Source of the DNA: Clostridiales bacterium
GTDB taxonomy: Bacteria; Bacillota; Clostridia; Christensenellales; CAG-314
Assembly (NCBI GenBank): GCA_004558105.1
Contig: SFEB01000049.1
Location: forward strand, 1-13,890
DNA length: 13,890 bases
Direction: 5' to 3'
Position numbers and translations under genes: made by a program. The notes under the pieces are model-generated. The model saw only the letters and a list, made by a program, of their open reading frames with translations, was not told where the DNA came from and did no database searches. Of this stretch, positions 1 through 7,665 are shown one piece after another. How positions within the stretch are numbered: position 1 is the first letter of the stretch; each line of letters begins with the position of its first letter.

Positions 1-97
1 CCGTATTGTAGCGGTCATAGAGAAGCTCGCTTTTCATTCTGGCCCACATGCTTTCACATCGGGCATTATCATGGCACCTGCCACCAGCACTGTTCAT
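1..97 (-). mobile_element. IS3-family transposase (OrfB) internal fragment
   Basis: Read on the minus strand from position 97, the sequence encodes about 32 residues that include GGRCHDNARCESMWARMKSE followed by LLYDRY. I recognise this as the late catalytic-core segment of IS3-family OrfB (DDE integrase) transposases, around the third catalytic acid (the E in RCESMWARMK). The part encoding the N-terminal helix-turn-helix and first two catalytic Asp residues is absent. In the same frame a TAG stop lies just upstream of the ATG at 97, so this is not a gene start. The coding sequence runs off the window edge, so the C-terminus may continue beyond it. No terminal inverted repeat is visible at the inner junction, which is unlike a clean IS insertion. 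The fragment overlaps, in another frame, the 3' end of the lipoprotein reading frame that stops at 69. Confidence 0.8.
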
Positions 98-2440
98 GCA
101 GCACTACCCACTTTTGATTTACAAAGTCCCAGATTTCATAACGGTCGAACACAAGGCTCTCTGCGCCTTGCCACGACAACGTAATGCTCTTTCCGCGTTC
201 GTAAACCTGCGCCGTATTGTTCAAAACGTTTTCGTAGTTTCCGCTAAGCGTAACCTTATTCGTAGGATCGCTCACAATCAATCTGAACGCCGAAGGCTCT
301 TGGGGTACAGTCAACGTAAAGTTGTTAAATGCAGTGCGTTTTGCGCACAGAGTCTTTATGTCCTGTTCGATATCGCCGTAGGAGTAGCTAACCGATTTGC
401 CGTTTTCGTCAAGGTTTTCGAATTCTTTGGGAGATACAATGGTGTTGTACGTCTTCATGAAATAAACGGAGATTAACGACGTACCATAGTTTTCATAACC
501 GTAGGTAATGCCCGTTGCTTTGTCGACGTGGAAATATTGTTGATAGCTTTGCCCTTTGTCTCTGACGTAGCTGATAATATCTCTTCCGTCAGCCGCTTTT
601 CCTTCACTGTTGATTTCCCATTTGGTGTCGGAGAAATCGTTGTAGGCTTTGCTTGTGGGAATACGCAAGCCGTTGTAGACTTCTGCCCAAAAATCGTGAC
701 GTGACGCCAACAAAGAAACTCTTGCGCTCATATTATTACCTAAAACCATACCGTTGTTGCAACCAACGTTAAGGTCGGGCGTTTCCAAAAGGGCAACCCA
801 ATCGTTTACGTCGTGCGCGTATCCGTAAATAGCCCAAAGATATTCGGCTTTTTTGTCGCCGCGGGATTTAGATAGATAAATAGGCTCGATGGTTTTCGGA
901 TCTTCATCATCTATATACATAAAGATGTACGTATCGTTGTTGTCGGCACTTGTCGAATATTCGTATGCATATTGGAATGCCCAGACGTATACCTTTTTGC
1001 CTTCGGCGTTTCTGTAGCTGTAATAGTATTCGTCGTGGCACACCTTGCCGCCGTAGGTGTATTGATAATGAATCATCTTGCCGTCAATAAAGCTAACGAA
1101 ATCCAAGCCGCCCAGATACCAATATTCTTCGTAATAATCACAGTATTTACAACAAACCCGATATTTGCCGTATTGTCCGTTTTTGCTTTCTTCTACGATA
1201 TGCCAATCGTCATAATCAACACTATGCTCATCCGTAACGGGAATGGATTCCGTCCACGAATAGCCACAGCTGCATTCGTGCCTCATCACGCCTTCTTTGG
1301 TGTGCGTGGGTTGTTGTTCTATTTCGCTGTTTTGCTTGGTGTGCTCTTCGAAAACAAGTTCGCCGCAAATCACACATTCTTGCTTGTGATATTCGCCGTT
1401 GTAGCTTTTGCATACAGTCAACTCGTGCCGTCCGTTGTTTGCAAATTCCAATTCGTATTTGATATCGCCCTTGGAATTTGTTGACATATAAAGGGTGCCT
1501 TCTTCGCAGTTCCCTTCATAAATCTTTTTGTTGTTTAAAAACTCGTCGGCATCTTCAAATACGGGATAATAATAACCGCTTCTAATCACCAGCATAGAGA
1601 AATCTTCATCCGGGATAATTGTGCCGGTTGCCGAAGCCCAGTGCTTGAATACTCGTCCGTTTTGGTCGTTCAACGTAACGTTCAGCACGTCGTTTTTCTG
1701 CGCAACGTAAACGATGGCGTTTTTGCCGTACGAATTGTCGATAGCCGTAACCGTTTCCTTGCCTGCAAAAGTTGCCGTGCCTCCGGCTATTACGATAATA
1801 ATACCCGATTCTGCGGGTTTTTCTCTTCCGCACAATGTGCAAATGCCGTTTGGATCAAACGCACAGTCGCCGGTTTCTTTTCTCCGCACGCACACTCTCT
1901 GCAGTGCTTGTTTTGGTCGTCTTGATCAGGCGTCCAATCGCCAAAGCTATGTACGTGTTCGGCAGGTGCCGCTTCTGCAATTATGAAGTAGGAAAAACTG
2001 CTCGTTTCAAACGAAATCTTTCCGTCAGCCACAGTAGGAACAAGATTTTCTACCGAGTTGTCTGCCTTAACGTGGAATACAAGGTAGTTATCAACCTGAA
2101 TATTCGGAAGCGGAACAGAAACCTTCACCTTGCCGCTCGGTTGTACCTTTGCGCCGTCTTTCGTAACGTAGATATCGAAAATATATACGCTACCGTCTTT
2201 GTTGTAGTTCTGATCGGCAATTGCCGCAAGAACCTGTGTCGCTTCTTCCGTGCTTGCCGCAATTTCGTTGCTTACCAAAGTAGAGCCTTTTTCAAAGCCA
2301 CCTCCGTCAACAACGATACCGTATTCGTTTTGCAACTTATCAAGCGTGACGTCATTGCATGCAGTGAGCATTGAGATTCCAAGAAGCATTACCATCATCA
2401 ATATCAGACCGATAAAAATGCCTCTTTTTCTTGTTTTCAT
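69..2440 (-). pseudogene. Large Cys-rich lipoprotein, frameshifted and fused to an IS fragment
   Basis: A lipoprotein of unknown function, about 790 residues if one frameshift is ignored. The start at 2440 is preferred because AAAGGAG sits 9 bases upstream; an in-frame start 25 codons earlier has no such site. Residues 1-28 are a signal peptide ending in the lipobox LTAC, so the mature protein should be lipid-anchored outside the cell. Residues about 30-155 form a beta-rich domain (ends TSSFSYFIIAE). Next comes a Cys-rich module (EHVHSFGDW, then CRECACGE). The frame is lost at about 1875-1885, at an AAAA run (minus strand); adding one base restores GE-K-ETGDC and the downstream CTLCGREK. The rest carries further CxxC pairs (ECVICGE, HECSCGYSW, VCCKYC) and a long Tyr-rich region. 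Authentic sequence seems to end near KWVV at about position 105; the last residues come from an IS3 fragment read out of frame. Two independent lesions favour a pseudogene or sequence errors over a working gene. Confidence 0.75.
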
Positions 2441-2485
2441 ATTGTTGATCTCCTTTGAAAAGTTATTTTCATATTTAACGGGCAA

Positions 2486-2514
2486 TGCGGACGGACAAAA
2501 TTTGTCCGTCCGCA
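2486..2514. promoter_or_regulatory. Perfect 14-bp palindrome in the lipoprotein leader
   Basis: The arms TGCGGACGGACAAA and TTTGTCCGTCCGCA are perfectly complementary and are separated by one base. The palindrome lies 46 bases upstream of the lipoprotein start at 2440. Neither strand has a T-run after it, so it is not a typical intrinsic terminator. An operator for a dimeric regulator or an RNA hairpin in the leader are both possible. A related, imperfect dyad containing TTGTCCGTC lies at 2539-2559. Confidence 0.5.
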
Positions 2515-2618
2515 CTCCTTGGTCATAACATCCTGCAAGACGACAAATAATTGTCCGTCACACCCTATATGTTTGACTTTTGCGGGCGAAAAAAGTCGTG
2601 TTTCGTCCACGTTCATCT

Positions 2619-2640
2619 TCGGTTTTCAGATAAAAACCGA
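2619..2640 (-). terminator. Hairpin just after the 3766-2651 lipoprotein gene
   Basis: On the minus strand the arms TCGGTTTT and AAAACCGA (8 bp) enclose a 6-base loop, beginning about 10 bases after the TAG stop at 2651. The position suits a terminator or 3'-end stabiliser. There is no T-run directly after the stem, so intrinsic termination here would be weak. Confidence 0.35.
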
Positions 2641-2650
2641 CCATGACCAA

Positions 2651-3766
2651 CTATCCCTTTATTACGGCGTTACCTTTGATGAGGTAGTCGCCTACCGCAA
2701 CATCGGATTCCGAGATGCCTCTCAGCAACAAAGTGACAGTCCCTTTGGTTTCGGGGGTCACCGATTTAACAGCGGTGCCATCCACCATAATCGCGGACAC
2801 CTGTACGGTTAAGCTACCGCCTGCCGCCCTAAAGAGAGTGAAGGTGTCGCCTACGTTTATAATACCGCCGTCAACGGTTCCATCTACAGCCGTTCCTCTT
2901 CCGGGAACAGTAGTTTTGCTGGTGATAGTGAATTTCGCATAATCGAGAATGTCGGCGGTTAACGTCGCGTCGGTTTCGGGTGCAAGGTAATTTGCGCTAT
3001 CCGCTCCGCTGATCAGGTAAGTCACGGTCACGGTAATATCATTACCCACTGCCGCACTTGCAAACGTGCCGCTTGCGCTGACGGTAACGTCTTCCCCTTC
3101 CACAACGCCGTTCACCGTGCCTACCGTGACGTTTGCCGTCGTATTGCCGTCATAGTTCTTATCGGCGACGATCGTACCCGTGACGGTCAGTTGTTTCTTT
3201 GTAATGGTGAATTCCTTTTCCGCGGTGGCTTCGGTGTAATCGTCGGTTTCCGCAATCTTAACCACAACCTTATAGTCGCCTGCGTTGACAGGGGCTGCCG
3301 CAAGAGGCGTACTGCCGTAAACGCCGTCAACTTTCTGATACCATGCAATCGAGAACGCGCCTTCAGCGTTATTTGTGGTACAGTCGGCAAGAACGGGAGC
3401 CGCAACAGGGGTCTTGTCATAGGTTTTGTCGGGTGCGTAAGATGAGTTGATGGAAACCGTTCCCTCCGTCTTAGCTAAAATCGTGATCGGCTCGGTCTTG
3501 GTTTTATCGCAGACGGTGCAGGTATAGGTCTTTACACCGGGCGTCGTTGTTGTTGCCGGGGTGGTGATTACGCCCTCGTCCCAAACGTGCTCTGCTTCGT
3601 CCAACTTATCGTCGTGACCTTTGGTTGCGCACTCGTGCCAGTGTTGTGTGTCGTTGTACTTCCACTCAGACTTTGCTTCATGCTTGTTATTGTTACAAGC
3701 AACAAGAGAAACGCTAAGCAATAAGCAAAGCATAAGAGAGATCATACCGATAATTTTCTTTTTCAT
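2651..3766 (-). CDS. Lipoprotein with HWHEC module, YDG-type repeat and EF-Tu domain 2-like C-terminus
   Basis: A secreted lipoprotein of unknown function, 371 residues. The second of two nearby ATG codons is chosen because AAAGGAG lies 8 bases before it and only 2 bases before the first. Residues 1-24 are a signal peptide with lipobox LVAC. Residues about 33-90 hold the shared module: W..ND..HWHEC, then CTVCDKTKTE. Residues about 100-275 are beta-rich repeats; the second (KNYDGNTTANV ... ANYLAPETD) has the pattern of the YDG domain known from bacterial surface proteins. Residues about 277-371 carry GRGT, then VDGGIINVGD, then LLLRGISESDVAVGDYLIKG. This spacing and wording closely match domain 2 of elongation factor Tu, although no GTPase domain is present. 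The barrel is probably reused as a binding or structural domain outside the cell. The gene is third from the end of the right-to-left run of five related lipoproteins, counting it as the fourth member. No promoter of its own is evident. Confidence 0.85.
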   Translation of the reverse strand: MKKKIIGMISLMLCLLLSVSLVACNNNKHEAKSEWKYNDTQHWHECATKGHDDKLDEAEHVWDEGVITTPATTTTPGVKTYTCTVCDKTKTEPITILAKTEGTVSINSSYAPDKTYDKTPVAAPVLADCTTNNAEGAFSIAWYQKVDGVYGSTPLAAAPVNAGDYKVVVKIAETDDYTEATAEKEFTITKKQLTVTGTIVADKNYDGNTTANVTVGTVNGVVEGEDVTVSASGTFASAAVGNDITVTVTYLISGADSANYLAPETDATLTADILDYAKFTITSKTTVPGRGTAVDGTVDGGIINVGDTFTLFRAAGGSLTVQVSAIMVDGTAVKSVTPETKGTVTLLLRGISESDVAVGDYLIKGNAVIKG

Positions 3767-3831
3767 GTTCATAACTCCTTTAGTTTATGTTTTTTTATCT
3801 CAAATCGCCATAATGCGATGTGAAACCTGTT

Positions 3832-4313
3832 TTATTTTTTCTTGAACAACGCAATCAGGTCGGCGAATTTCTTCTTCTTGATAACGAACCAGAAGAGAGA
3901 GAAACCGCCCAAACCTAATACTGCTACCGAACCAACGGCAATACCGGCGATAGCGCCACCGGAAAGTCCGGTCTTTTCAGGTTCTTTATCTCCGCCCGGA
4001 TTTTCGACATTGCCCATTGCATAATCGCAAATATCGCACTTGCCGTCATTGTTTTCGTCTGCGTGCGCCGCTTTATTTGCCTTATCTCCGCATTCACATT
4101 CATGCCAGTGCTTGTCGGCGTCAGTTTTCCACTCGCTGCCATAGCTGTGGGTATGCTCACCGCCGAGTCGTTTTCAAACACGCCGTCCAAAGTAATGCCG
4201 TTTTCGGCAATCAGTTTGCTTACTTCTCCGTTTTTATCGCCGCAAGCGGTCAGCACAAGACACAGCGACAACGCAAGCGCAAGCGCAAAGAAAAGTAATG
4301 ATTTTTTCTTCAT
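3832..4313 (-). pseudogene. Short lipoprotein with C-terminal membrane anchor, frame broken
   Basis: The start at 4313 has AAAGGAG 6 bases upstream. Residues 1 to about 23 are a signal peptide ending in LTAC; then comes SKLIAENGITLDGVFEN, which resembles the start of the mature lipoprotein encoded at 2440. At about 4158-4168 the frame is lost. One frame over, the sequence reads EHTHSYGSEW, KHWHECECGDK, DGKCDICDYAMG. It then continues through a Gly-rich transmembrane segment (GGAIAGIAVGSVAVLGLGG) to a basic tail ending FKKK at 3832. The module order matches a normal member of this lipoprotein group, but the beta-rich domain of roughly 100 residues seen in the 2440 protein is missing exactly where the frame breaks. 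An out-of-frame internal deletion is therefore as likely as a single lost base. If repaired, the product would be about 160 residues with both a lipid anchor and a C-terminal helix. Confidence 0.75.
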
Positions 4314-4348
4314 CGATGTCTCCTTTATATTTGTAGAAAACGACACGA

Positions 4349-4374
4349 ATAAGCGGGTTTTTACGCCCGCTTAT
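4349..4374 (-). terminator. 9-bp hairpin between two lipoprotein genes
   Basis: The arms ATAAGCGGG and CCCGCTTAT (plus-strand reading) enclose an 8-base loop. The hairpin lies 33 bases after the stop of the large lipoprotein ending at 4407 and about 35 bases before the next start at 4313. No strong T-run follows on the minus strand, so it may only weaken read-through to the next gene. Confidence 0.45.
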
Positions 4375-4406
4375 CCGTTATTTTGATCAGATAATAACTT
4401 TTTATG

Positions 4407-6596
4407 TTATTTTTCTACGATTTTGCCTCCCAATATATCACCGGGATCCTTATCAAGCTTTATAATAACTCTACCGTCGGAAGGAATTGCACAACCACTT
4501 GCACTTGTTGTGCCTCCGGCTATGATTTCTGTAATCGTGGCTTCGCCCACTATATCGCCAGCCTTATTGTAAAGCACAACCGTTTGTCCGACTTTGAAGT
4601 ATCCCTTTTCAACAGTCGCGTAAATCCTTTTTTCTGCCGCTTCTACGATTTGGATCGAACCGGAGGTGGACTTTCCGGTGGTTAACTTCTCAACAACCGT
4701 AATCTCAACTGTCGTTACGCCGGGGGATGAAGGAACGATTTTGTAGTTTTCCATAACAGGGGACGAAATGTTTGCTATTTTAAGGAAGAAGCAATCAATC
4801 GTTACCTTCTTTTTCTGGTCAGGGACAAGCTTAGAACCGTTGGTTTGCAACCCTGCTTTTTCGTTGTTAAGCCAAAGTTGGATTTCCTGACCTTCGATAA
4901 GATTATCGTATTGTCCGAGTAAAAACGTTTTGCCGCCATCATACGACGGATTGTTTTGGTTAGGACCGTAACCAAGTTTGAGCACGAACTCATACGGTGT
5001 GATTGTGAACGTTTTTACTTCGGAAACCACTGCTTCCCATTCGTCCGTTGCCGTGACGCCGATGCGGTATTCATACTCTCCTGCGTTCGTGAGAACGTTG
5101 GCGACGTTCAAATTCCTTCCCCATTCTCCGCCAACTTCACGGAACTCGACATATTTCTCGCCGGAGTCCGTAGCCGACGTGATATTTTCTACGCCGTCAA
5201 TTATAGTTGCGCCAAATTTTTTAACAAGGTTATCAAAGGTGAAGTTCGTCACCTGCTTGCCGTCGTACGTTTTACTCTCAAAGTTATTGACTGTAATCGT
5301 TCTTGGTTTTGCCTTCATAGTGAATTTGACGAACGCGTCTCCGAAATTGTAGTTGTCGCCTTCCGCATATTTAATGTGCACTCGGAACGTTCCCTTTTTA
5401 AAGTTTATTACTTCTTCTTTTGTAAGGTTACGACTCCAAACGCCACCTTCAAGTTCTTTTTCCCAGACGATAGTCTTTGCGCCGTAACCGGTGCCGATTT
5501 CAACGTAATTTGTTGTGGGATCGGGGATATTCGTTGCGCCGATAAAAATATTATTGAATGCGTCTGCATTGCTGATTGTAAAGTTGACGATGTCTGCTTT
5601 GACGATTTCAACGTTGACGTCTTTTCTTGCAAGGCTGTAATTGCCCGCGTCTTTTCCGGTGATTTCAAAGCTTTGGACTGTCGCGCCGACGTTGGCACTT
5701 TCCATTGTAACGGTAATCATTGCTTCGTCGCCTGCAAGCAATTCGGCGGGCTCGCCTGAGAAAACATTTGTATTATCGTATGGATGCTCCCATTCAACGC
5801 TGATTACCATGGGGGTGATTGCAAAGTCAAAAGTTTTTGTCGTGCCTTTCCACTCTGCCGTGCCTTCTACGCTGACCTTGACGATATATTCGCCGGCTTT
5901 CTTCGGTGCGGTTGCGGCGTAAGTATTGTCGTCCGCGCCTTTTGCCTTGAACATAATTGTGGGTACGCGATTGCCTTCAATTACGAAATCGTCTTTCGTA
6001 ATCGCAAGAACTTCCCCGTCATATTCCTTGCCAAGCGTTTTGCCTTCTGCAAGTTTAATTTCGTTGTCCTTCGCGCCAAGTGCGTCGATGGCTTCTGTCT
6101 TTTCGTATCCGCATACCGTGCAGGTAAATTTCTTTTCACCGACTACGCCGTAGTCCGCCGGTTTGGTAACTTCGCCTTCGTCAAAGGTATGCGCGGCGAA
6201 ATCGCTCTTCATTACGTCATGCGTGGGAGCCGTTGCGTCACAGGTCGATTCGTGCCAGTGTCCCGTCGCGTCTTTTTTCCATTCATCGCCGTAAGTGTGC
6301 GTTGCGGTGCCGGAAATTGTCCTTTCGGTTTCGTATCCGCATTCACACACGCCCTTTTCGACTTTGTCCGTGTGAACGCCTGCGGGCGTTTTTTCTGTCC
6401 ACGTAAACTTGTGCGGAAGTTTCTCCGTTGTGTCGGTGTGTTTCTTCGTGGTGCATTCGTGCCAGTGATTTGTTTCGTCAAACTTCCATTTGCTTGAAAA
6501 CTCATGTTTATTTTTGCTGCAAGCGGTAAGAACCGAAAGCGACAAAACAAGCATCAACGCTATTGCCAAAATAGTGAACAGTGATCTTCTTTTCAT
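4407..6596 (-). CDS. Large multi-domain lipoprotein with two HWHE modules and YDG/MBG-like repeats
   Basis: A secreted lipoprotein of 729 residues, function unknown. The start at 6596 has GGAG 9 bases upstream; the reading frame stays open 16 codons further, but that stretch is part of a conserved leader repeat. Residues 1-26 are a signal peptide with lipobox LTAC. Two Cys/His modules follow: W..DETNHWHEC with CECGYE (about 36-89), and a second with GHWHES and CTVCGYEKTE (about 105-168). Residues about 185-635 are repeated beta-sandwich units with EYDGE, TYDGK and SYDGG signatures of the YDG/MBG type. Several units contain the repeat pattern GG.W.RNL (about 384-391 and 489-495). Residues about 645-729 (VEKGYFKVGQTVVL ... 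IIKLDKDPGDILGGKIVEK) look like a divergent EF-Tu domain 2 barrel, clearer in the neighbour at 2651-3766. The leader and signal peptide are near-identical to those of the upstream neighbour (start 7665), showing recent duplication of that end. Confidence 0.85.
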   Translation of the reverse strand: MKRRSLFTILAIALMLVLSLSVLTACSKNKHEFSSKWKFDETNHWHECTTKKHTDTTEKLPHKFTWTEKTPAGVHTDKVEKGVCECGYETERTISGTATHTYGDEWKKDATGHWHESTCDATAPTHDVMKSDFAAHTFDEGEVTKPADYGVVGEKKFTCTVCGYEKTEAIDALGAKDNEIKLAEGKTLGKEYDGEVLAITKDDFVIEGNRVPTIMFKAKGADDNTYAATAPKKAGEYIVKVSVEGTAEWKGTTKTFDFAITPMVISVEWEHPYDNTNVFSGEPAELLAGDEAMITVTMESANVGATVQSFEITGKDAGNYSLARKDVNVEIVKADIVNFTISNADAFNNIFIGATNIPDPTTNYVEIGTGYGAKTIVWEKELEGGVWSRNLTKEEVINFKKGTFRVHIKYAEGDNYNFGDAFVKFTMKAKPRTITVNNFESKTYDGKQVTNFTFDNLVKKFGATIIDGVENITSATDSGEKYVEFREVGGEWGRNLNVANVLTNAGEYEYRIGVTATDEWEAVVSEVKTFTITPYEFVLKLGYGPNQNNPSYDGGKTFLLGQYDNLIEGQEIQLWLNNEKAGLQTNGSKLVPDQKKKVTIDCFFLKIANISSPVMENYKIVPSSPGVTTVEITVVEKLTTGKSTSGSIQIVEAAEKRIYATVEKGYFKVGQTVVLYNKAGDIVGEATITEIIAGGTTSASGCAIPSDGRVIIKLDKDPGDILGGKIVEK

Positions 6597-6670
6597 GGTT
6601 TTTGTCTCCTTTTTTCTAAATTGATTATTTATTTCAAACCGCAAATCAGGAATTGCGTTCTAAAACCGTT
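6519..6670. repeat. Direct repeat copy B: lipoprotein leader plus signal peptide
   Basis: About 150 bp that match 7588-7736 closely, with scattered substitutions and a 3-base length difference. The repeat covers the region coding for AIALMLVLSLSVLTAC, the start codon, the ribosome binding site and about 70 bases of leader. It contains the dyad CGCAAATC-AG-GAATTGCG at 6640-6657, with 7 of 8 positions paired. The same dyad is conserved in the other copy. Confidence 0.85.
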
Positions 6671-6699
6671 GTTTGTTGTGTTTGCATGCCTTTGTCGGA

Positions 6700-7665
6700 T
6701 TATTTTACCACAACGCTATACTTATATTTAATCGTTCCCATTCCCGGTTGGATATTGCTCTGTATAATGGTCGTTTTATCTGCTGACAACTCAAACGTTG
6801 AGCCGGCAAGCAATCCGTATTTGTGCGCGGGGATTTCTTTTTCCATATCTTCTTGGCTGTCATAGAACACGATAGCAGAGCCTTTAATCCTGTACAACAG
6901 CGTTCCGATGCCTTTGCCTTTATCGTCTTCTTCGCCCGGGTTTTGATCAAAAGTCACCGACACGGAATCTTTATCCGCCGCAAAAACGAGCGTAATTATT
7001 GATGCCTTATGAGTTTGTATAAACTGTTCTTCCGTCATTTCCATTTCCGCGAGAATCGCTTGCTTGACGGCTTCGGACTCCCACTCGACGGTTGCGTCGA
7101 CTTTGTTGAAAGTCTTGCCCTTAATGTCGGCAGTCGCCCACTTTGCGTAAAGCGTGAACACTCTTGCCGGCATATATGAAAAACTGAATGCCGTGTCGGA
7201 AAGCGTTACGCCGCCGTCCGTGCTTTCATACCAGCCTGCAAAAACAAAACCGTCTTTGGTGGGATCGGTCGGGGCTGTAATCACCGCGCCTGCGCTTGCC
7301 TTGATGGGTTGCACCGCGCTGCCGCCTTTGCTGTCAAAAGTTATAGTATATTCTGTTTCGGCAACAAGTTTATCAATCTTCTCGGTCTTTTCTCTGCGGC
7401 AGACCGTGCAGGTGTAAACCATAGCGCCTTCTTTTTCCGTGGTCGGCTCAACAGTCACGTTGCCGCCGTCCCAGGAGTGCTCGGCTTTGTCTTTGATTTC
7501 TTTGCAGCCTTTGTCCGCGCACGCGTGCCAATGATGAGTTTCGTCGTTGCTCCATTCTTCCGAAAAGTTGTGTTCACCGTTCTTGTTGCAAGCGGTAAGC
7601 ACCGAGAGCGACAAAACAAGCATCAAGGCTATCGCACAAAATTTGAAGATCGATTTTCTTTTCAT
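6700..7665 (-). CDS. Lipoprotein with HWHAC module and InlB B-repeat-like domain
   Basis: A secreted lipoprotein of 321 residues, function unknown. The start at 7665 is set by GGAG in the leader shared with the next gene; a further 15 in-frame codons upstream belong to the repeat and are probably untranslated. Residues 1-26 are a signal peptide with lipobox LTAC. Residues about 36-95 are the shared module: W.NDETHHWHAC, KGCKE, then CTVCRREKTE. Residues about 104-176 (ITFDSKGGSAVQPI ... GWYESTDGG ... FTLYAKW) are a textbook InlB B-repeat/Listeria-Bacteroides repeat (Flg_new type), found on many Firmicute surface proteins. Residues about 180-321 form a beta-rich C-terminal domain that resembles a small lipocalin-like barrel; I cannot name it. 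It is the first lipoprotein of the array, following a broken receiver-like gene, with 103 bases before the next lipoprotein. Confidence 0.85.
   Translation of the reverse strand: MKRKSIFKFCAIALMLVLSLSVLTACNKNGEHNFSEEWSNDETHHWHACADKGCKEIKDKAEHSWDGGNVTVEPTTEKEGAMVYTCTVCRREKTEKIDKLVAETEYTITFDSKGGSAVQPIKASAGAVITAPTDPTKDGFVFAGWYESTDGGVTLSDTAFSFSYMPARVFTLYAKWATADIKGKTFNKVDATVEWESEAVKQAILAEMEMTEEQFIQTHKASIITLVFAADKDSVSVTFDQNPGEEDDKGKGIGTLLYRIKGSAIVFYDSQEDMEKEIPAHKYGLLAGSTFELSADKTTIIQSNIQPGMGTIKYKYSVVVK

Noticed and set aside
1870..1890. Programmed ribosomal frameshifting in the largest lipoprotein
   Set aside because: In the reading frame the site does not form a canonical X-XXY-YYZ slippery heptamer, and no clear downstream pseudoknot was seen.
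4956..5759. A 267-codon plus-strand open frame inside the large lipoprotein gene
   Set aside because: It is antisense to a well-supported lipoprotein with lipobox and repeat domains; the Phe/Cys/Arg-rich translation and lack of a start signal mark it as a shadow.
6597..6644. N-terminal extension of the large lipoprotein (MRFE...) and its twin before 7665
   Set aside because: The peptide similarity is explained by the repeated leader DNA. The ribosome binding site and lipobox distance both favour the later ATG.
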